DNA of 64,000 nt, from positions 18,451,977-18,515,976 of the forward strand of contig OW203989.1 in NCBI GenBank assembly GCA_934047225.1. Direction: 5' to 3'. Of the stretch, positions 33,501 through 41,181 are shown one piece after another. Source of the stretch: Ypsolopha sequella (taxonomy: Eukaryota > Arthropoda > Insecta > Lepidoptera > Ypsolophidae). The stretch's first letter is position 1. Each line of letters begins with the position of its first letter. A model generated the notes under the pieces. That model was not told where the DNA came from. It did not search any database and saw nothing but the letters and a program-made list of their open reading frames with translations. The translations under genes and the position numbers were made by a program.

Positions 33501-34130
33501 TTGTCAGCCGCAGCGACTGACGTAACAGCCATGTTGCGTTGCGAGCTGATAGGAACTTTATTTTAATATGGTTTTATTAAAAATTTCAACCACCACGAAT
33601 CGAGTTGCGAATTTTTCCGACGGAGCCACCTTAAAGCGTGTTTATAGGTGTTGTGCAGGATAATTTTAAACGTAAAGCATAAAATAACACAATATTGCTA
33701 GAAAAGCATAATCAACATTGAACTATGCTCGCCTAATAAATCACATTAATTTAAGTAATACTTTTTATTCAAAAAAGACAACAATCATAAGTTACGCGTT
33801 TGGGAACGCGATCCATCGCATCCACCTTAAGTAGTTTTTGAGAAAAGTAGATAGATAATATAGTATACTTACAGCTAGACAAAGAGGCGAATACTTTGCG
33901 TCGCTGAACGATTTAAACGTACTCCTTTTATTTTTCAGAGCACCCTACTCCAATGGAGGTTGGTATTCTGGATAACCTTAGTGGTCTTCATAGTGACGAA
34001 TCTTGTCTTCGTGGCGTGGGCATCCGCTGACGAGCAATGGTGGAATAACTCCACGGAAGAGACAAAAAAGCAACAGGAAATCGAAGCAGGAGCACAAAAC
34101 AAGCAAGGAAGCGCTGAAGTTAAATTGTGA
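15320..34130 (+). CDS. SLC17-type major facilitator transporter (7 exons resolved, first exon missing)
   Basis: Exons 15320-15510, 16068-16307, 17319-17528, 26066-26227, 27196-27412, 30479-30717 and 33939-34130, all with AG/GT borders and consistent phases, give 482 residues and a stop. The family includes sialin, vesicular glutamate transporters and insect 'putative inorganic phosphate cotransporters', 12-helix membrane carriers of organic anions or phosphate. Visible signatures are '[11 protein letters not shown]' in helix 1, '[13 protein letters not shown]' after helix 2, and '[13 protein letters not shown]' across an exon junction. The tail is Lys/Glu/Gln-rich and cytosolic. The first exon supplies one base of the first codon and a short N-terminus. 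The substrate cannot be told. Introns are loaded with mobile DNA. Confidence 0.9.
15590..15807. mobile_element. Foldback MITE in SLC17 intron 2
   Basis: The ends 'taagcacaaaatag' and 'ggttattttgtgcta' are mirrored. A second inner pair, 'acgcgtacgta' and 'tacgtacgcgt', extends the stem. Confidence 0.7.
15843..16010 (-). repeat. SINE body fragment
   Basis: 'gtgaaatgcaagtcacagtc', 'cgacgattattac' and 'tcgccgtacttcg' match the body of the tRNA-derived SINE at 55,045-55,412, same orientation. The tRNA-like head is missing. Confidence 0.6.
16068..16307 (+). CDS. SLC17-type transporter, exon 3
   Basis: 240 bp, phase 0 at both ends, acceptor 'gttctag', donor 'gtgaga'. It encodes helices 2 to 4, including '[19 protein letters not shown]' and 'RFGGK', and ends 'RVLEGLGE'. 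The His before LPGG is often Gln in the family. Confidence 0.93.
16430..16690 (+). repeat. Interspersed repeat, family R-E copy 1
   Basis: 'atatcgacagaaacgatatt', 'gcgcattgcat' and 'ttttcacgtggacgtgattg' recur in diverged form at 29,275-29,460. Confidence 0.5.
17319..17528 (+). CDS. SLC17-type transporter, exon 4
   Basis: 210 bp, phase 0 at both ends, acceptor 'ctatacag', donor 'gtgagt'. It encodes '[16 protein letters not shown]', '[17 protein letters not shown]' and helices 5 to 6. 'TFPA...WAP..ER' is a strong family signature. Confidence 0.93.
17554..18087. mobile_element. Large foldback MITE, family R-D
   Basis: Arms of about 200 bp (17,554-17,760 and 17,885-18,087) mirror one another from 'gcggtttagcagccggattg' inwards. 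The loop contains a 'gtctgtctgtctgtc' segment. Related pieces lie at 14,580-14,775 and 34,937-35,301. Confidence 0.85.
18088..18540. other. Intron sequence, nothing recognised
   Basis: AT-rich intron between the foldback element and the THAP exon. No coding or repeat structure stood out. Confidence 0.4.
18697..18803 (+). CDS. THAP-like exon 1
   Basis: ATG at 18,697, donor 'gtgagt' at 18,804, phase 2. It encodes '[10 protein letters not shown]' and '[12 protein letters not shown]', the first half of a THAP finger. Upstream, 18,540-18,696 is unusually GC-rich with palindromic 'gtgcgtactagtacgcac', plausible leader or promoter. Confidence 0.65.
18697..25393 (+). CDS. Candidate nested THAP-like mini-gene (two exons)
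   Basis: Exons 18,697-18,803 and 25,309-25,393 join in phase (35 codons + 2 bases, then 1 base + 27 codons and stop) into 63 residues. They lie on the plus strand inside the SLC17 intron between exons 4 and 5. Residues 6-15 (C-x3-C-x4-C) and 'ELSFFSIP', then '[14 protein letters not shown]' and 'SKYR', follow the THAP zinc-finger consensus, a DNA-binding C2CH fold. The consensus then needs C-x2-H after the KYR region. Here 'ASYYKL' and a stop follow, so that zinc half-site is lost. A polyadenylation signal lies 29 bases after the stop. It could be a truncated gene, a repressor-like fragment, or a relic of a P-type transposon. Splicing is inferred. Confidence 0.6.
19376..19560 (+). repeat. Head of a 'gcccgcggcttcgcccgcg' repeat
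   Basis: Starts 'tagcttttgcccgcggcttc', the head of a family common in insect genomes, and runs into 'ttggcgaggccgaagagc'. That motif recurs several times at 22,497-22,830, on the other side of the LINE. Confidence 0.5.
19571..19935 (+). repeat. 200-bp tandem duplication with (GACT)n
   Basis: The T-rich unit starting 'ttttttttaattttttta' at 19,571 repeats at 19,771 (offset 200). The first unit ends with 'ctgactgactgactgactga'. The second copy carries small indels. Confidence 0.75.
20045..20839 (-). pseudogene. LINE RNase H domain, frameshifted
   Basis: Contains '[12 protein letters not shown]' and '[16 protein letters not shown]', RNase H signatures with catalytic E and the final D. The first Asp ('YTDGSK') is read in this frame just upstream of the Met. 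The middle (about 20,590-20,700) reads better in another frame, implying two compensating indels. The tail has a Cys/His cluster ('[13 protein letters not shown]'), typical of LINE C-termini. Confidence 0.75.
20755..22488 (-). pseudogene. LINE reverse transcriptase with in-frame duplicated palm segment
   Basis: Open for 577 codons. It shows '[17 protein letters not shown]', '[14 protein letters not shown]', motif A '[13 protein letters not shown]', '[14 protein letters not shown]' and the catalytic '[10 protein letters not shown]'. A 74-residue block including motif A occurs twice in a row. Near 20,940 the frame slips, so the last 50 or so residues are out of frame and the RNase H continues in another frame. 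Confidence 0.88.
21773..22216 (-). repeat. 222-bp in-frame tandem duplication in the LINE
   Basis: Units 21,773-21,994 and 21,995-22,216 differ at three bases that I can see (g/a, c/t, t/c). The length is a multiple of three, so the frame stays open. Confidence 0.93.
22497..23290 (+). repeat. Array of diverged 'ggcgaggccgaa' and 'ggtctagaac' repeats
   Basis: At least four units of the type 'ggcgaggctgaaagccgagc' + 'gtttcc' (22,506, 22,625, 22,722, 22,801), then three units with 'cctattccaggtctagaacc' and 'ctataggaacttgaca'. The last ends 'gcgtgaaagagtaacaaaca', a common non-autonomous element end. Confidence 0.55.
23541..23636. mobile_element. Small inverted-repeat element
   Basis: 'agactcggtaagtggtca' is mirrored by 'tgaccacttaccgagtct', about 60 bp apart, with 'gtgaccctttt' / 'aaaagggtcat' extending the stem. 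Confidence 0.75.
23880..24100 (+). repeat. Two diverged tandem units of about 110 bp
   Basis: 'aacatgggtctagcatcagc' at about 23,925 and 'aacatgggtctaactccagc' at about 24,023, each followed by 'gtcaaagttttgac' or a variant. Confidence 0.5.
24158..24235 (+). repeat. (GATA)n microsatellite
   Basis: Runs of 'gatagatagatagatagac' with interruptions. Confidence 0.9.
24631..25128 (+). repeat. 249-bp tandem duplication ending in (GTCA)n
   Basis: Unit starts 'ataagagtactgctgtgaag' at about 24,632 and again at 24,881. Each ends 'gtcagtcagtcagtcaggtt' + 'cttcttttatatatttag'. The copies look identical. Class unknown, but it resembles a repeat abundant in Lepidoptera. Confidence 0.85.
25309..25393 (+). 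CDS. THAP-like exon 2 (terminal)
   Basis: Acceptor 'ttgttttcag', phase 2 start, stop TAA at 25,391-25,393. It encodes '[16 protein letters not shown]' and '[11 protein letters not shown]'. The first half matches the middle of a THAP domain closely. The C-x2-H of the consensus is not present. Confidence 0.6.
25422..25427 (+). terminator. Polyadenylation signal AATAAA for the THAP-like unit
   Basis: AATAAA in 'atttaaataaatgtgctttt', 29 bases after the TAA, followed by T-rich sequence. Confidence 0.45.
25440..25790. other. GC-rich patch in SLC17 intron, unassigned
   Basis: Holds 'cggcgcggcgcagcggcgcg' near 25,515 and a 71-codon plus-strand frame without recognisable motifs. It may be the end of an unrecognised repeat. 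I do not call a gene. Confidence 0.3.
26066..26227 (+). CDS. SLC17-type transporter, exon 5
   Basis: 162 bp, phase 0, acceptor 'ttttttcag', donor 'gttagt'. It encodes the central cytosolic loop '[20 protein letters not shown]' and '[16 protein letters not shown]', the start of helix 7. H-P-x-I-S is typical of the SLC17 loop. Confidence 0.92.
26275..26584. mobile_element. Non-autonomous element with G-run / C-run ends
   Basis: 'ggcggatccaggggggg' with 'aggggggcac' on the left and 'gtgcccccccccccc' with 'aaatcctgg' on the right mirror one another. The style resembles 'cagtggcgga' hAT MITEs. Confidence 0.45.
26828..26995 (-). repeat. Likely LINE 3' end relic
   Basis: 'gataaaaactttattcaatg', an AATAAA on the minus strand after AT-rich sequence, then 'ggcgccggctcagc'. 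Resembles LINE 3' untranslated ends. Weak call. Confidence 0.3.
27037..27182 (+). repeat. Interspersed repeat, family R-C copy 2
   Basis: 'tagcacactgtgcgtaaaat' and 'cgaaactcgtgcgagaaact' match 59,650-59,829. It ends 14 bp before SLC17 exon 6 and may supply part of the splice region. Confidence 0.65.
27196..27412 (+). CDS. SLC17-type transporter, exon 6
   Basis: 217 bp, starts phase 0 after 'ggttccag' and leaves one base before 'gtaggt'. It encodes '[18 protein letters not shown]', '[14 protein letters not shown]' and 'FGWLCDKI'. 'LP.YM...L.F.I...G..ALPY' is a hallmark of the family's second half. Confidence 0.93.
27597..27735 (-). repeat. SINE body fragment
   Basis: 'tccgagtgtgaactgtg' and 'tacgtcccaacgaga' match the SINE body at 55,045-55,412. 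Confidence 0.45.
27737..27920 (-). repeat. Interspersed repeat, family R-A copy 2
   Basis: Reverse complement of the 1-215 repeat: 'taaggcgatatgtaaaagtt', 'cctcagtgcgagaaggacgg', 'gtttaaccaggtcctagata'. Confidence 0.65.
28200..29270. other. Intron sequence with repeat fragments
   Basis: Holds a hAT-like end ('gcagtggttcccaaa' near 28,462) and a stretch near 28,690-28,740 ('gggtgaatggactgctttgc') that recurs near 51,507. No gene seen. Confidence 0.4.
29275..29460 (+). repeat. Interspersed repeat, family R-E copy 2
   Basis: 'atatcgacagaaactatatt' and 'ttttcacatggacgcgatgg' match 16,430-16,690. Confidence 0.5.
29675..29952. mobile_element. MITE with the shared GC-rich core (reverse orientation)
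   Basis: The ends 'atcgtagaattgaccatttc' + 'atgatctggttgg' and their mirror form about 45-bp inverted repeats. The middle carries the core ('catgtaaacctaacacgct', 'cgctccgcttcgctcg') in reverse relative to 12,444-12,854. Confidence 0.85.
30077..30236. mobile_element. 160-bp MITE, first of a tandem pair
   Basis: Perfectly mirrored ends 'agccgattctgaaggcttta' and 'agccttcagaatcggct', stem about 40 bp. TA-rich borders suggest a Tc1/mariner-type origin. Confidence 0.88.
30244..30404. mobile_element. 161-bp MITE, second of a tandem pair
   Basis: Same family and ends as 30,077-30,236, separated from it by 7 bp. Its interior is a diverged copy in the opposite sense. Confidence 0.88.
30479..30717 (+). 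CDS. SLC17-type transporter, exon 7
   Basis: 239 bp, acceptor 'tttttcag', takes one base from exon 6 (GCG), ends phase 0 before 'gtaagt'. It encodes '[16 protein letters not shown]', '[15 protein letters not shown]' and '[18 protein letters not shown]', helices 9 to 11. 'N..DL...YAG..M...N' is diagnostic for SLC17. Confidence 0.93.
31137..31480 (+). repeat. Interspersed repeat, family R-B copy 2, interrupted
   Basis: Matches 340-545 on both sides of the MITE at 31,285-31,444. Confidence 0.55.
31285..31444. mobile_element. 160-bp mariner-like MITE
   Basis: Ends 'tacagtgctcccaaagtgat' + 'aatgcgc' and the mirror 'gcgcattattactttggtag' + 'tactgta'. A diverged sibling lies at 37,403-37,559. Confidence 0.82.
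31482..32177 (+). pseudogene. LINE (Jockey/CR1-like) reverse transcriptase C-terminus
   Basis: 231 open codons from a 5'-truncated LINE: '[17 protein letters not shown]' thumb motif, '[16 protein letters not shown]', and the tail '[14 protein letters not shown]'. It is followed by an AT-rich 3' region, an AATAAA near 32,501 and a (TTA)n tail at 32,510-32,528. The catalytic YADD part is not present, so it is inactive. Confidence 0.85.
32178..32530 (+). repeat. 3' region and (TTA)n tail of the LINE fragment
   Basis: AT-rich, ending 'aataaagaattttattatta' with a short trinucleotide tail, as expected for this LINE type. Confidence 0.6.
33052..33830. mobile_element. TTAA-flanked MITE (piggyBac-like ends)
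   Basis: 'ttaaggtggatgcaacgaat' on the left mirrors 'cgatccatcgcatccacctt' + 'aa' on the right, continuing with 'ggtcccaaac' / 'gtttgggaac'. TTAA at both edges is the piggyBac target signature. No transposase inside. Confidence 0.6.
33939..34130 (+). CDS. SLC17-type transporter, last exon (exon 8)
   Basis: Acceptor 'tttttcag', phase 0, stop TGA at 34,128-34,130. It encodes '[19 protein letters not shown]' (helix 12) and a polar tail. Q-W-x-x-V-F is the conserved start of the last helix. Likely 3' ends: an ATTAAA at 34,391 or an AATAAA at 34,532, the latter inside a repeat. Confidence 0.93.
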   Translation, partial: STLLQWRLVFWITLVVFIVTNLVFVAWASADEQWWNNSTEETKKQQEIEAGAQNKQGSAEVKL

Positions 34131-34427
34131 TAAGTGAAACGGACAGATAAGACGATTTTTGTGAAAATGCAAGCTCGAAGAAAGGGGAGCATTTATGCTA
34201 TGTACATAGTTCCTAGCCTAGGACTGTGGCGAATATTGTTATATATAATATTGTTACATAGAGTAGGCAAATGTACATTTAAGTAATAGTTTTTAAATTG
34301 TAAGCCAATTTTGTGTAAATACGATTAATTTAAGTACAAAAGTAGAATTCTGGAATTCACCAGCCAGTGTTATGTGATATTTATTATTTTATTAAAACAG
34401 AACTACTCGAAAGTGTAATTAATAGTA

Positions 34428-34790
34428 GTTTATGCTACAAGGGCGAAAAGGAATAAATTACGAGGACGTAACCGAGTAATTTATTGCTCTTACGCCCGTG
34501 TCATAACGTTTTTCAATGCATAGTGTGAGGAAATAAAACAAATATAATCTTGTGAACTTTAAATTATGATTGGCTCAAAAGGACTGTATCCAGAGCCGTT
34601 AAACAGTGGAAAAAAAGTATAACATTTATGGTACACAGAAAAGGCTGCAGGTTAGCCAACCATTGCAAATAAATTAAAAAAAAAATAATAATAATAATAA
34701 AGCCCTAGGGCAAAATAATCGACTTTCTGTTCGGTTTTGATGCATAAAAAGTGGGCCTTTACGAGCACTTGCATTGAAAAATATTTTAAT
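34428..34790 (+). repeat. Non-autonomous element, family R-F copy 1
   Basis: From 'gtttatgctacaagggcg' to 'gagcacttgcattgaaaa'. Near-identical copies lie at 51,790-52,160 (+) and 54,108-54,505 (-). It contains AATAAA and may form the 3' end of the SLC17 message. Confidence 0.8.
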
Positions 34791-34936
34791 TAAAAGGGAA
34801 CGAACGTGAATTGGTTAAAATACCTTTACTAATAAAGATGTTTATTAAATTAGGTTATAAATTGTTGTTTGTAATACGTCTAGTATTAATGTTTTTTTTT
34901 TATAAAGACAGTAATAACCCTAAATATTTTAAAACC

Positions 34937-35301
34937 CGTTTAGCAGCTGGATTGTGAAAAACCCGCCTTTTTCTAATTAATCGAAACAGAACGCTTATAT
35001 TCCAAATTTGCTCAATAGTTATTCAACAAAAGCTTATTACCTTTGTATTGTGTATGTTGCTATCGCAAAGTTTTCATTGGTTTGCGCAAATTAGAATTTC
35101 AAAAATACAGAAACCAATAAGATTTTGTTGGATAACTATTGAGTGAATTTTGTATTTAAGTGTTCTGTTTCGATTCACAATCTATTCTATTCAATCTATT
35201 CACAATCTAGCTGCGAAACCGCTCTCAAGTGTTGTGTTTCGATTAATTAGAAACAGGCGGGTTTTTCACAATCCGGCTGCGAAACGGCTAACAAATATTA
35301 G
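34937..35301. mobile_element. Foldback MITE, family R-D
   Basis: The arms 'gtttagcagctggattgtga' and 'tcacaatccggctgcgaaac' are mirrored. It is a relative of 17,554-18,087 with an internal duplication near 35,180. Confidence 0.75.
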
Positions 35302-36129
35302 AACATTAAATAGTTGTATGAACACTCATCACATGCCTAAAAGTTGCTTCAATATGTAAAATCATACGCTTCTTACCCACTGTGATCTATTTTTGAAATT
35401 AATTTACAAGTGAAGAGGCTAAAGTTAACTTCTTTTTGTATGAGTATTGTAATATAGTGCTCTAAAATCACTATTCACTGTGTAGTCCTGTGTGAAAACT
35501 GGGAATATATCAGTAAACTAATTGGAAAATTAAAATTCAAAAGAATCCCTAAAAAATATTTGTTCAATATTTACCACATTAAGGTACCATATTTACCATA
35601 ACTTAAATTTGTTTTAGACCATCGCTAAGAACAATATTAGTAAGATCGGATCAGGGGTCTAATTATTTAGGTAAAATAAAATAAAAAATATGTTCTCCCA
35701 TGAGGGGGGGAGTGTCAATAATAATGAAAATACAATTATTTCGAAGTCATTTTACTAGTGTATCTTTAATTCGACCTCTAATCTATCATTTAGTGGACTA
35801 GTGAAGATTTTGCATAAAACACAGAAACTATGCGACGATTAAGGCGATAGAAAAAAAAAATGGGTTTTTTTCGAATCCATTTACTCCACTGTAACGTCAT
35901 CTACGTATTTCATTTTTGGTTAAATGTTTATTGAGTATTTGATTAAGATTCTCACTTAACTAAAACGCGATTGGATAACATTTTCTCGATAGAATTTAAT
36001 TCCGAAAAGACCTCTAAATTGTTTTACTCTTTCCTGTAATTCTGAAATCCTAACTAATTTCATTGTGAAATTGCATTCAAAATGTGGATATTATGTATTT
36101 GTTAAGTCTCCTTGAAAATCTTTTTGACA
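35302..36129. other. Intergenic spacer, nothing recognised
   Basis: AT-rich with no frame, tandem repeat or inverted repeat that stood out. Confidence 0.4.
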
Positions 36130-36265
36130 AAATAGCTTAGTACACTTTATATTAATAAAAAACCGACCTTTTGCTACTTTTCACGAATCCGTCCCACTCG
36201 CACTGAGGGTTTTTTGCGGACATAGAGTAACCGGGACGCTAAAACTTTTACGTATCGCCTTAAGG
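36130..36265 (+). repeat. Interspersed repeat, family R-A copy 3
   Basis: Same orientation as 1-215; shares 'gcactgagggttttttgcgg', 'gggacgctaaaacttttacg'. Confidence 0.65.
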
Positions 36266-36452
36266 TTTAAGTAGTTTGCTCGCCGAAATGGGATTGCAGC
36301 TCAGAAAATATCTGAAGGCTTTTGGATTAAAAGATGATGGGCTGTGAACAATATTCGTGTTTTATGTTAGTACTTATTTTGATTGAAAGTACACTTTGTG
36401 CCATTTGAATTTAAACAGATCTGGGAGTGTTGCTTTGATTTTTTTATTGACT

Positions 36453-36787
36453 AAGACCGTTTTCACACTATCCGATACGATGTCGTTATTGCAAGCCGAT
36501 CCGATATCGGGGGGCAAGGAAAATATAATGAAATATGTACTATCGCATCTAATATTAGGCGACAGTGTCGGACCCCTGCGGTCTAACGGACGATAATGTT
36601 CATGTGTGCTACGCTATATGTATACTTTCTCCGCAGGTGTGTGCGTGAGCTACCTAAGCTAAGTTTTAACTAAACCTTGAAAGTTACCACGATATCGGAA
36701 TTATATGAAAGGGTCAAAATTGGTGTCGATATAGAATTTCGTCTGTCGGCATCCGATATCGTACCGGATAGTGTTAAAACGCTCTTA
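36453..36787. mobile_element. 335-bp MITE with 26-bp inverted ends
   Basis: 'aagaccgttttcacactatc' + 'cgatac' mirrors 'gtaccg' + 'gatagtgttaaaacgctctt'. Confidence 0.75.
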
Positions 36788-37402
36788 TACGTAATATATT
36801 ATTCAGAAACGTAAGACTGGAATGTCTATCAGCAAACATAAGAATCGGAAATTAGATTTTAAGAAAACAAAATGTAACAAAATCGACGTCCTGCTATTAT
36901 TATAGCTCAGTTAAAAGCCTGTATTTTTGTGATTATAGCTTATGTATATAATCGAACAAAGTGTTACATCGGTTGTGTGTGGCCCATTATTTATTATCTG
37001 ATTTTTATTTACAGATATCCAATAAAAAAAAATCGTAAATACCTTTTCTCAAACTGACACGCAAAGAGCCTATAAGTACTTCGAATAATTTGATTGAGTG
37101 AAAAAGTAGTCAGTGGTAGCGTGGGGATAGTTGGCACAGCCCATAATTCAAAAGAAGAAGCCAATTCGGTCATAGAAAACTTTCTTCCTGCTAATTATCA
37201 CAGGAAAAGTATAACCGATTTTACGTGTCATTTCCATTATATTACTTGTTCTTTAGGAAGCACATTTTTTTATTTCCTCACATTGTTTGAGAAAAGCACT
37301 ATATACATCTCTACGTAAACGGAGATTTCCTAACTCGCTAGTCTCACCAGGGATCCGCCTGCGAACCCACCTCGTCAGGCAATTCCCTACTTTCCAGGCT
37401 GT

Positions 37403-37559
37403 TACAATAATGAAGGTAATAATGCGCATACGAATCTATAGCCGAGCTACCGGACGTACCACGTGACCGTATTGATTGTATAGAAAGTGTAAGGAAATAC
37501 GAACTTTGCCGAACAGTGGCGAAGATTTGTATGCGCATTATCACTTTGGAAGGACTGTA
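37403..37559. mobile_element. Mariner-like MITE, sibling of 31,285-31,444
   Basis: The right end 'gcattatcactttggaagga' + 'ctgta' and the interior ('accgtattgattgtatagaa') match the sibling in reverse. The left end is more diverged. Confidence 0.7.
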
Positions 37560-38496
37560 CTATTGTATTACGCCCAAAAGTTTTCTGGAACACATTGCTT
37601 CATCCAGCACGTTTCTTTTTACCTTTGTAAAAACATAACAATATTTTTTTATATTAAAGGAACGCAAAAATAAACTAATAGGACGTTTTTTGCTCCGAAT
37701 GAGTAATTTAAAATTTGAAGTTGAAACGACATTATTAGTTTTACGTTTATGAGTAGATACTATATATACATAGTAAAATACATAATGTACTGATAAGTAA
37801 ATATTGTAGTAATATTGTATTGTATTGTGTGCGACCGAATATTGTTATTTTAGTTATTGTTTATAAACATTAATGAAAAAAATTTGTTAAGTAATTGATA
37901 TATTACTTTTGTTCAAAAATAAAAACATTTGTAATTCTGAATATTGATGTTTTATTACTTATACAAAATCATTTTTCTATATCCATTATATTTATATAAA
38001 TTTAAATGCAGTAACAGAGATATAAAATAATTACCGTGCGGGGCTAATTAGTATCTGAGGGGCTACTTTGTCCAGCAAAAAATAATAGTTTCAAATGGCA
38101 ATGACTTTTTTATTTGTTCTGGCGAAATTACTAATGCCACTCCGTTATTTTGGCGGTTAATTTTTTTTTCAAATAACTGTGAAGACTGCTGTATCAACTT
38201 GGCGTTTTACTTTCATATGTACACAAAAAGTTCAAGAAGTGAATAATAAACATCTTTAACAACAAATATTGAAAATCTGCTTATTTTAATACATTAACTA
38301 CTTAATGAATTAAATTAATTCTACAATTGCAATTCGTACTTATAGATCCAGTTAAAATCAACAATTACACTACTTTTTGGTAAGGCTTTAGCCCATATTT
38401 TATGTTACTAAGTGCAATTTACCCAAAATTTTACATTTTAGGCGCCTTTTTTCGCAATACGGCGATTGTTTCAGATATAAAAATAACGTCCTGCAG
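37560..38496. other. Intergenic spacer, nothing recognised
   Basis: Very AT-rich. No supported feature. Confidence 0.4.
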
Positions 38497-38500
38497 CCGT

Positions 38501-38654
38501 AGCATAGTGTTTAATCGCGCGCGATGCGATGCGACTTAGTTGAATCACAAGTGCGAGGAGCGTGACACGATGTTTTTGCGATTAAACAGTATGTCACGCT
38601 CCTTGCACTTGTGATTTGACTAGTGGCGTCGCGCACGATTAAACACTGTGCTAC
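38501..38654. mobile_element. Short foldback MITE
   Basis: 'tagcatagtgtttaatcgcg' mirrors 'gcgcacgattaaacactgtg' and inner 'cacaagtgcgaggagcgtga' mirrors 'tcacgctccttgcacttgtg'. Confidence 0.85.
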
Positions 38655-39044
38655 TGGCCCAGCTTCATCAGTGCTTTTTTTTTTCAGTAAAATTTTTGTA
38701 ATCTTTTTGTCAAATTGTGGAAGTTGTCTAGAGCTCTACCAAAAATCACTCGGTTGGTTTAATTTTATATACAACAAGCCCCCTTATTGTCTAAGTTCTG
38801 AAAAAACTAATTATTTGAACGTTTATTTGAAAATATTTTTCTAAAAATTTCGTACCATATAGCCCCGCCGTGCAGTATGTTTAATAGAAGCGCTATTTCT
38901 GATTGGGAAATTATTAATCGGGCGAATAAAAATATAATTAGTTACTTCCAGTGTCTGGAATACATACCAAAGCGTGAGACTAAAAATACCGAGTGGGCGA
39001 ATTTAATTTAAAGTATGAAATCGAAAATATTACACCAAAAGTCA

Positions 39045-39145
39045 AAAAAATAGGTGCGACGACTAGCGAAGCGAGGAGGAGCGTGTTAGGTTTACATGTA
39101 AGATAAAATAAGGAGCCGAGCGAAGCGGACCGGAGCGTGGCGACG
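39045..39145 (+). repeat. Third copy of the shared GC-rich core
   Basis: 'gaagcgaggaggagcgtgtt' + 'aggtttacatgtaa' then 'gccgagcgaagcggac'. No matching inverted ends were found around it. Confidence 0.65.
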
Positions 39146-39276
39146 TCCCTAGCTTACTTAAAATTAAATTGTTACTAAAATAGAAAATTGTTCGCCTGAG
39201 AATTATTCAACCCAACTCAAATTTGTATTTTCAAGTCGCCGTTTTCAACATTTTTATTCGCCCGCAGTCTTTAGCC

Positions 39277-39514
39277 TACTAACCCCCGGTTTCTGAAAGG
39301 CCAATCAATGTTAACAGTAGTTTAAAACTAATTATCTGCGGATTAAGCCAGAAAAAGTGGGAATTTTACATTGAAATCAAAAATTAACTAAGTTAATTAT
39401 TGATTCATCACTATTCAGACTTCATATATGCTTTATTTTCACCGTTATTTGCGGTTAAAATTTTTTTAATCTACTGTTAACTTTGATTGGCCTTTCAGAA
39501 ACCGGGGGTTAGTA
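39277..39514. mobile_element. 238-bp MITE with about 44-bp inverted ends
   Basis: 'tactaacccccggtttctga' mirrors 'tcagaaaccgggggttagta'; the match continues through 'aaaggccaatca' / 'tgattggccttt'. TA at both edges. Confidence 0.9.
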
Positions 39515-40090
39515 TTTTAGTACGCTATATTCAGTATTTTTGACACCTTAAATTTGAATTTATATTCGCTCGTTTAAATGCTACCCTACCCTTTCTGATT
39601 TAAATACACAAACAATAATAATTTACATAACAATCATAACTGCTAAACACGAATATTTACAATTATACCTGGTATCAGCTAAATAACTACTGAACTGAAA
39701 AATACATGTCATCGCACAACAGATTTTTTTGTATGACTCTTAATTCTTCCTATAGAAATATTATTCACGACGAAAATAATACATTTCAAAGCAGTCTGTA
39801 TGTATGAATAGACACTGATGTACATAAAAGTATGTAAATTTATTTGTTATATTTCCATAAAAGATGACATCCATAGAAAATGAGATTATTGTGCTTACAT
39901 TTTCATTTGATTTGACACAATAACACCGAATTTAGCACAAACATTACCCACGTCACATTATACGTACCTTTTGCAGGTTCTGTTGTGTGAAATAGCAGGC
40001 AATTAGTTCGACAACATTAACAAGGCAATACATTCATTGAGAAATAACTTTTTGATTCTCAGTTCCGTACTTGGCGCCAAATATTTGGAC

Positions 40091-40779
40091 CAGTGGCGGA
40101 TTTACCAGCAGGCTGAGTAGGCTCGAGCCTAGGGCGGCAGATTTTGGGAGCGGCAAATTTGGAGAACGAATTTTTTTTTTACCTCATAGAAATCAAAAAG
40201 ATTTTTCCTGAGGATTTTTCTATGACGGTTTTCTGATGTCTTACAGATAGAAGTCTGCAACAAATTTTGTCGATGACTTTTCTCTCTCACTTGTCATTGC
40301 ACATCCATAGCAAACTTCCATATTCTAGAGTAAAACAGCTAGTTCGCCGCCCCTCAACCAGTGATCGGCCTCTCGCCTCTGCGCCCTTCGCCCACACTTT
40401 TTATGAGTGAAAAGAGCGAAATTGTAAAAAATATGCCCCTCTTCCCACTAACAACCCATACATGCCAGTCTTACTACTGATTGGAGGCTACGAACTGGAA
40501 GGTTGGTTTGTATATAATTTTTCGATTTTTATTCGAATATAATGAATAATTTAGTGAATAATTTTACCGATTTCAATCTTATGTATCGACTATTATTTGT
40601 CTCACATGCTCTAGTAGCTTCAGAAAATTCGATTGGAATTCAAAAAAAAACTTGAACAGTAATAACCCCGAACGTGGTATTTTTGCATTGTAAAAATAAT
40701 GTATGATATGATAATTGTTGAGGCAAGGGCGGCAAAAACTATTCAGCCTATACCTTGAAAATTTGTAAATCCGCCACTG
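40091..40779. mobile_element. hAT-type non-autonomous element with perfect 8-bp target duplication
   Basis: The ends 'cagtggcggatttacc' and 'gtaaatccgccactg' are inverted. ATTTGGAC occurs at 40,083-40,090 and again at 40,780-40,787. CAG...CTG ends with an 8-bp duplication are the hAT signature. No transposase inside. Confidence 0.93.
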
Positions 40780-41018
40780 ATTTGGACCAACCTTTGACTA
40801 TCTACATTCCTAGCCAAAAATGGCATATCACATTACATCACCGAATAAATTTATTAAATAATAACATATTAAATAAGAATAAACTTCACAATAGCTTCAG
40901 ATACTTAGTAATTAATAAATACATAGGTAATTATTTGAATATCGATTAAAATAAATATTTATTGTGTCAGCTATATGAGTGCAAAAGACACAAAATGTTG
41001 GCTATTAATAAAAACCTG

Positions 41019-41024
41019 TTTATT
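41019..41024 (-). terminator. Rint1: Polyadenylation signal of Rint1
   Basis: AATAAA on the minus strand, about 160 bases past the Rint1 stop codon; a second one follows at 41,006-41,011 ('ggctattaataaaaacctg' reads otherwise, so this one is preferred). Confidence 0.45.
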
Positions 41025-41181
41025 AATACATATGTTCATATTTTAGAAATTTTCTCGACCGCACGGTGCATGTGCTTATCGCCGGCTTAAGTTTCAACAA
41101 TTTCATATAATAAGCACATGAAAACTCATACCTTTAACGACGTAGGCATACAATCCCTTATATGCCTTTGCCGTCGTAACC

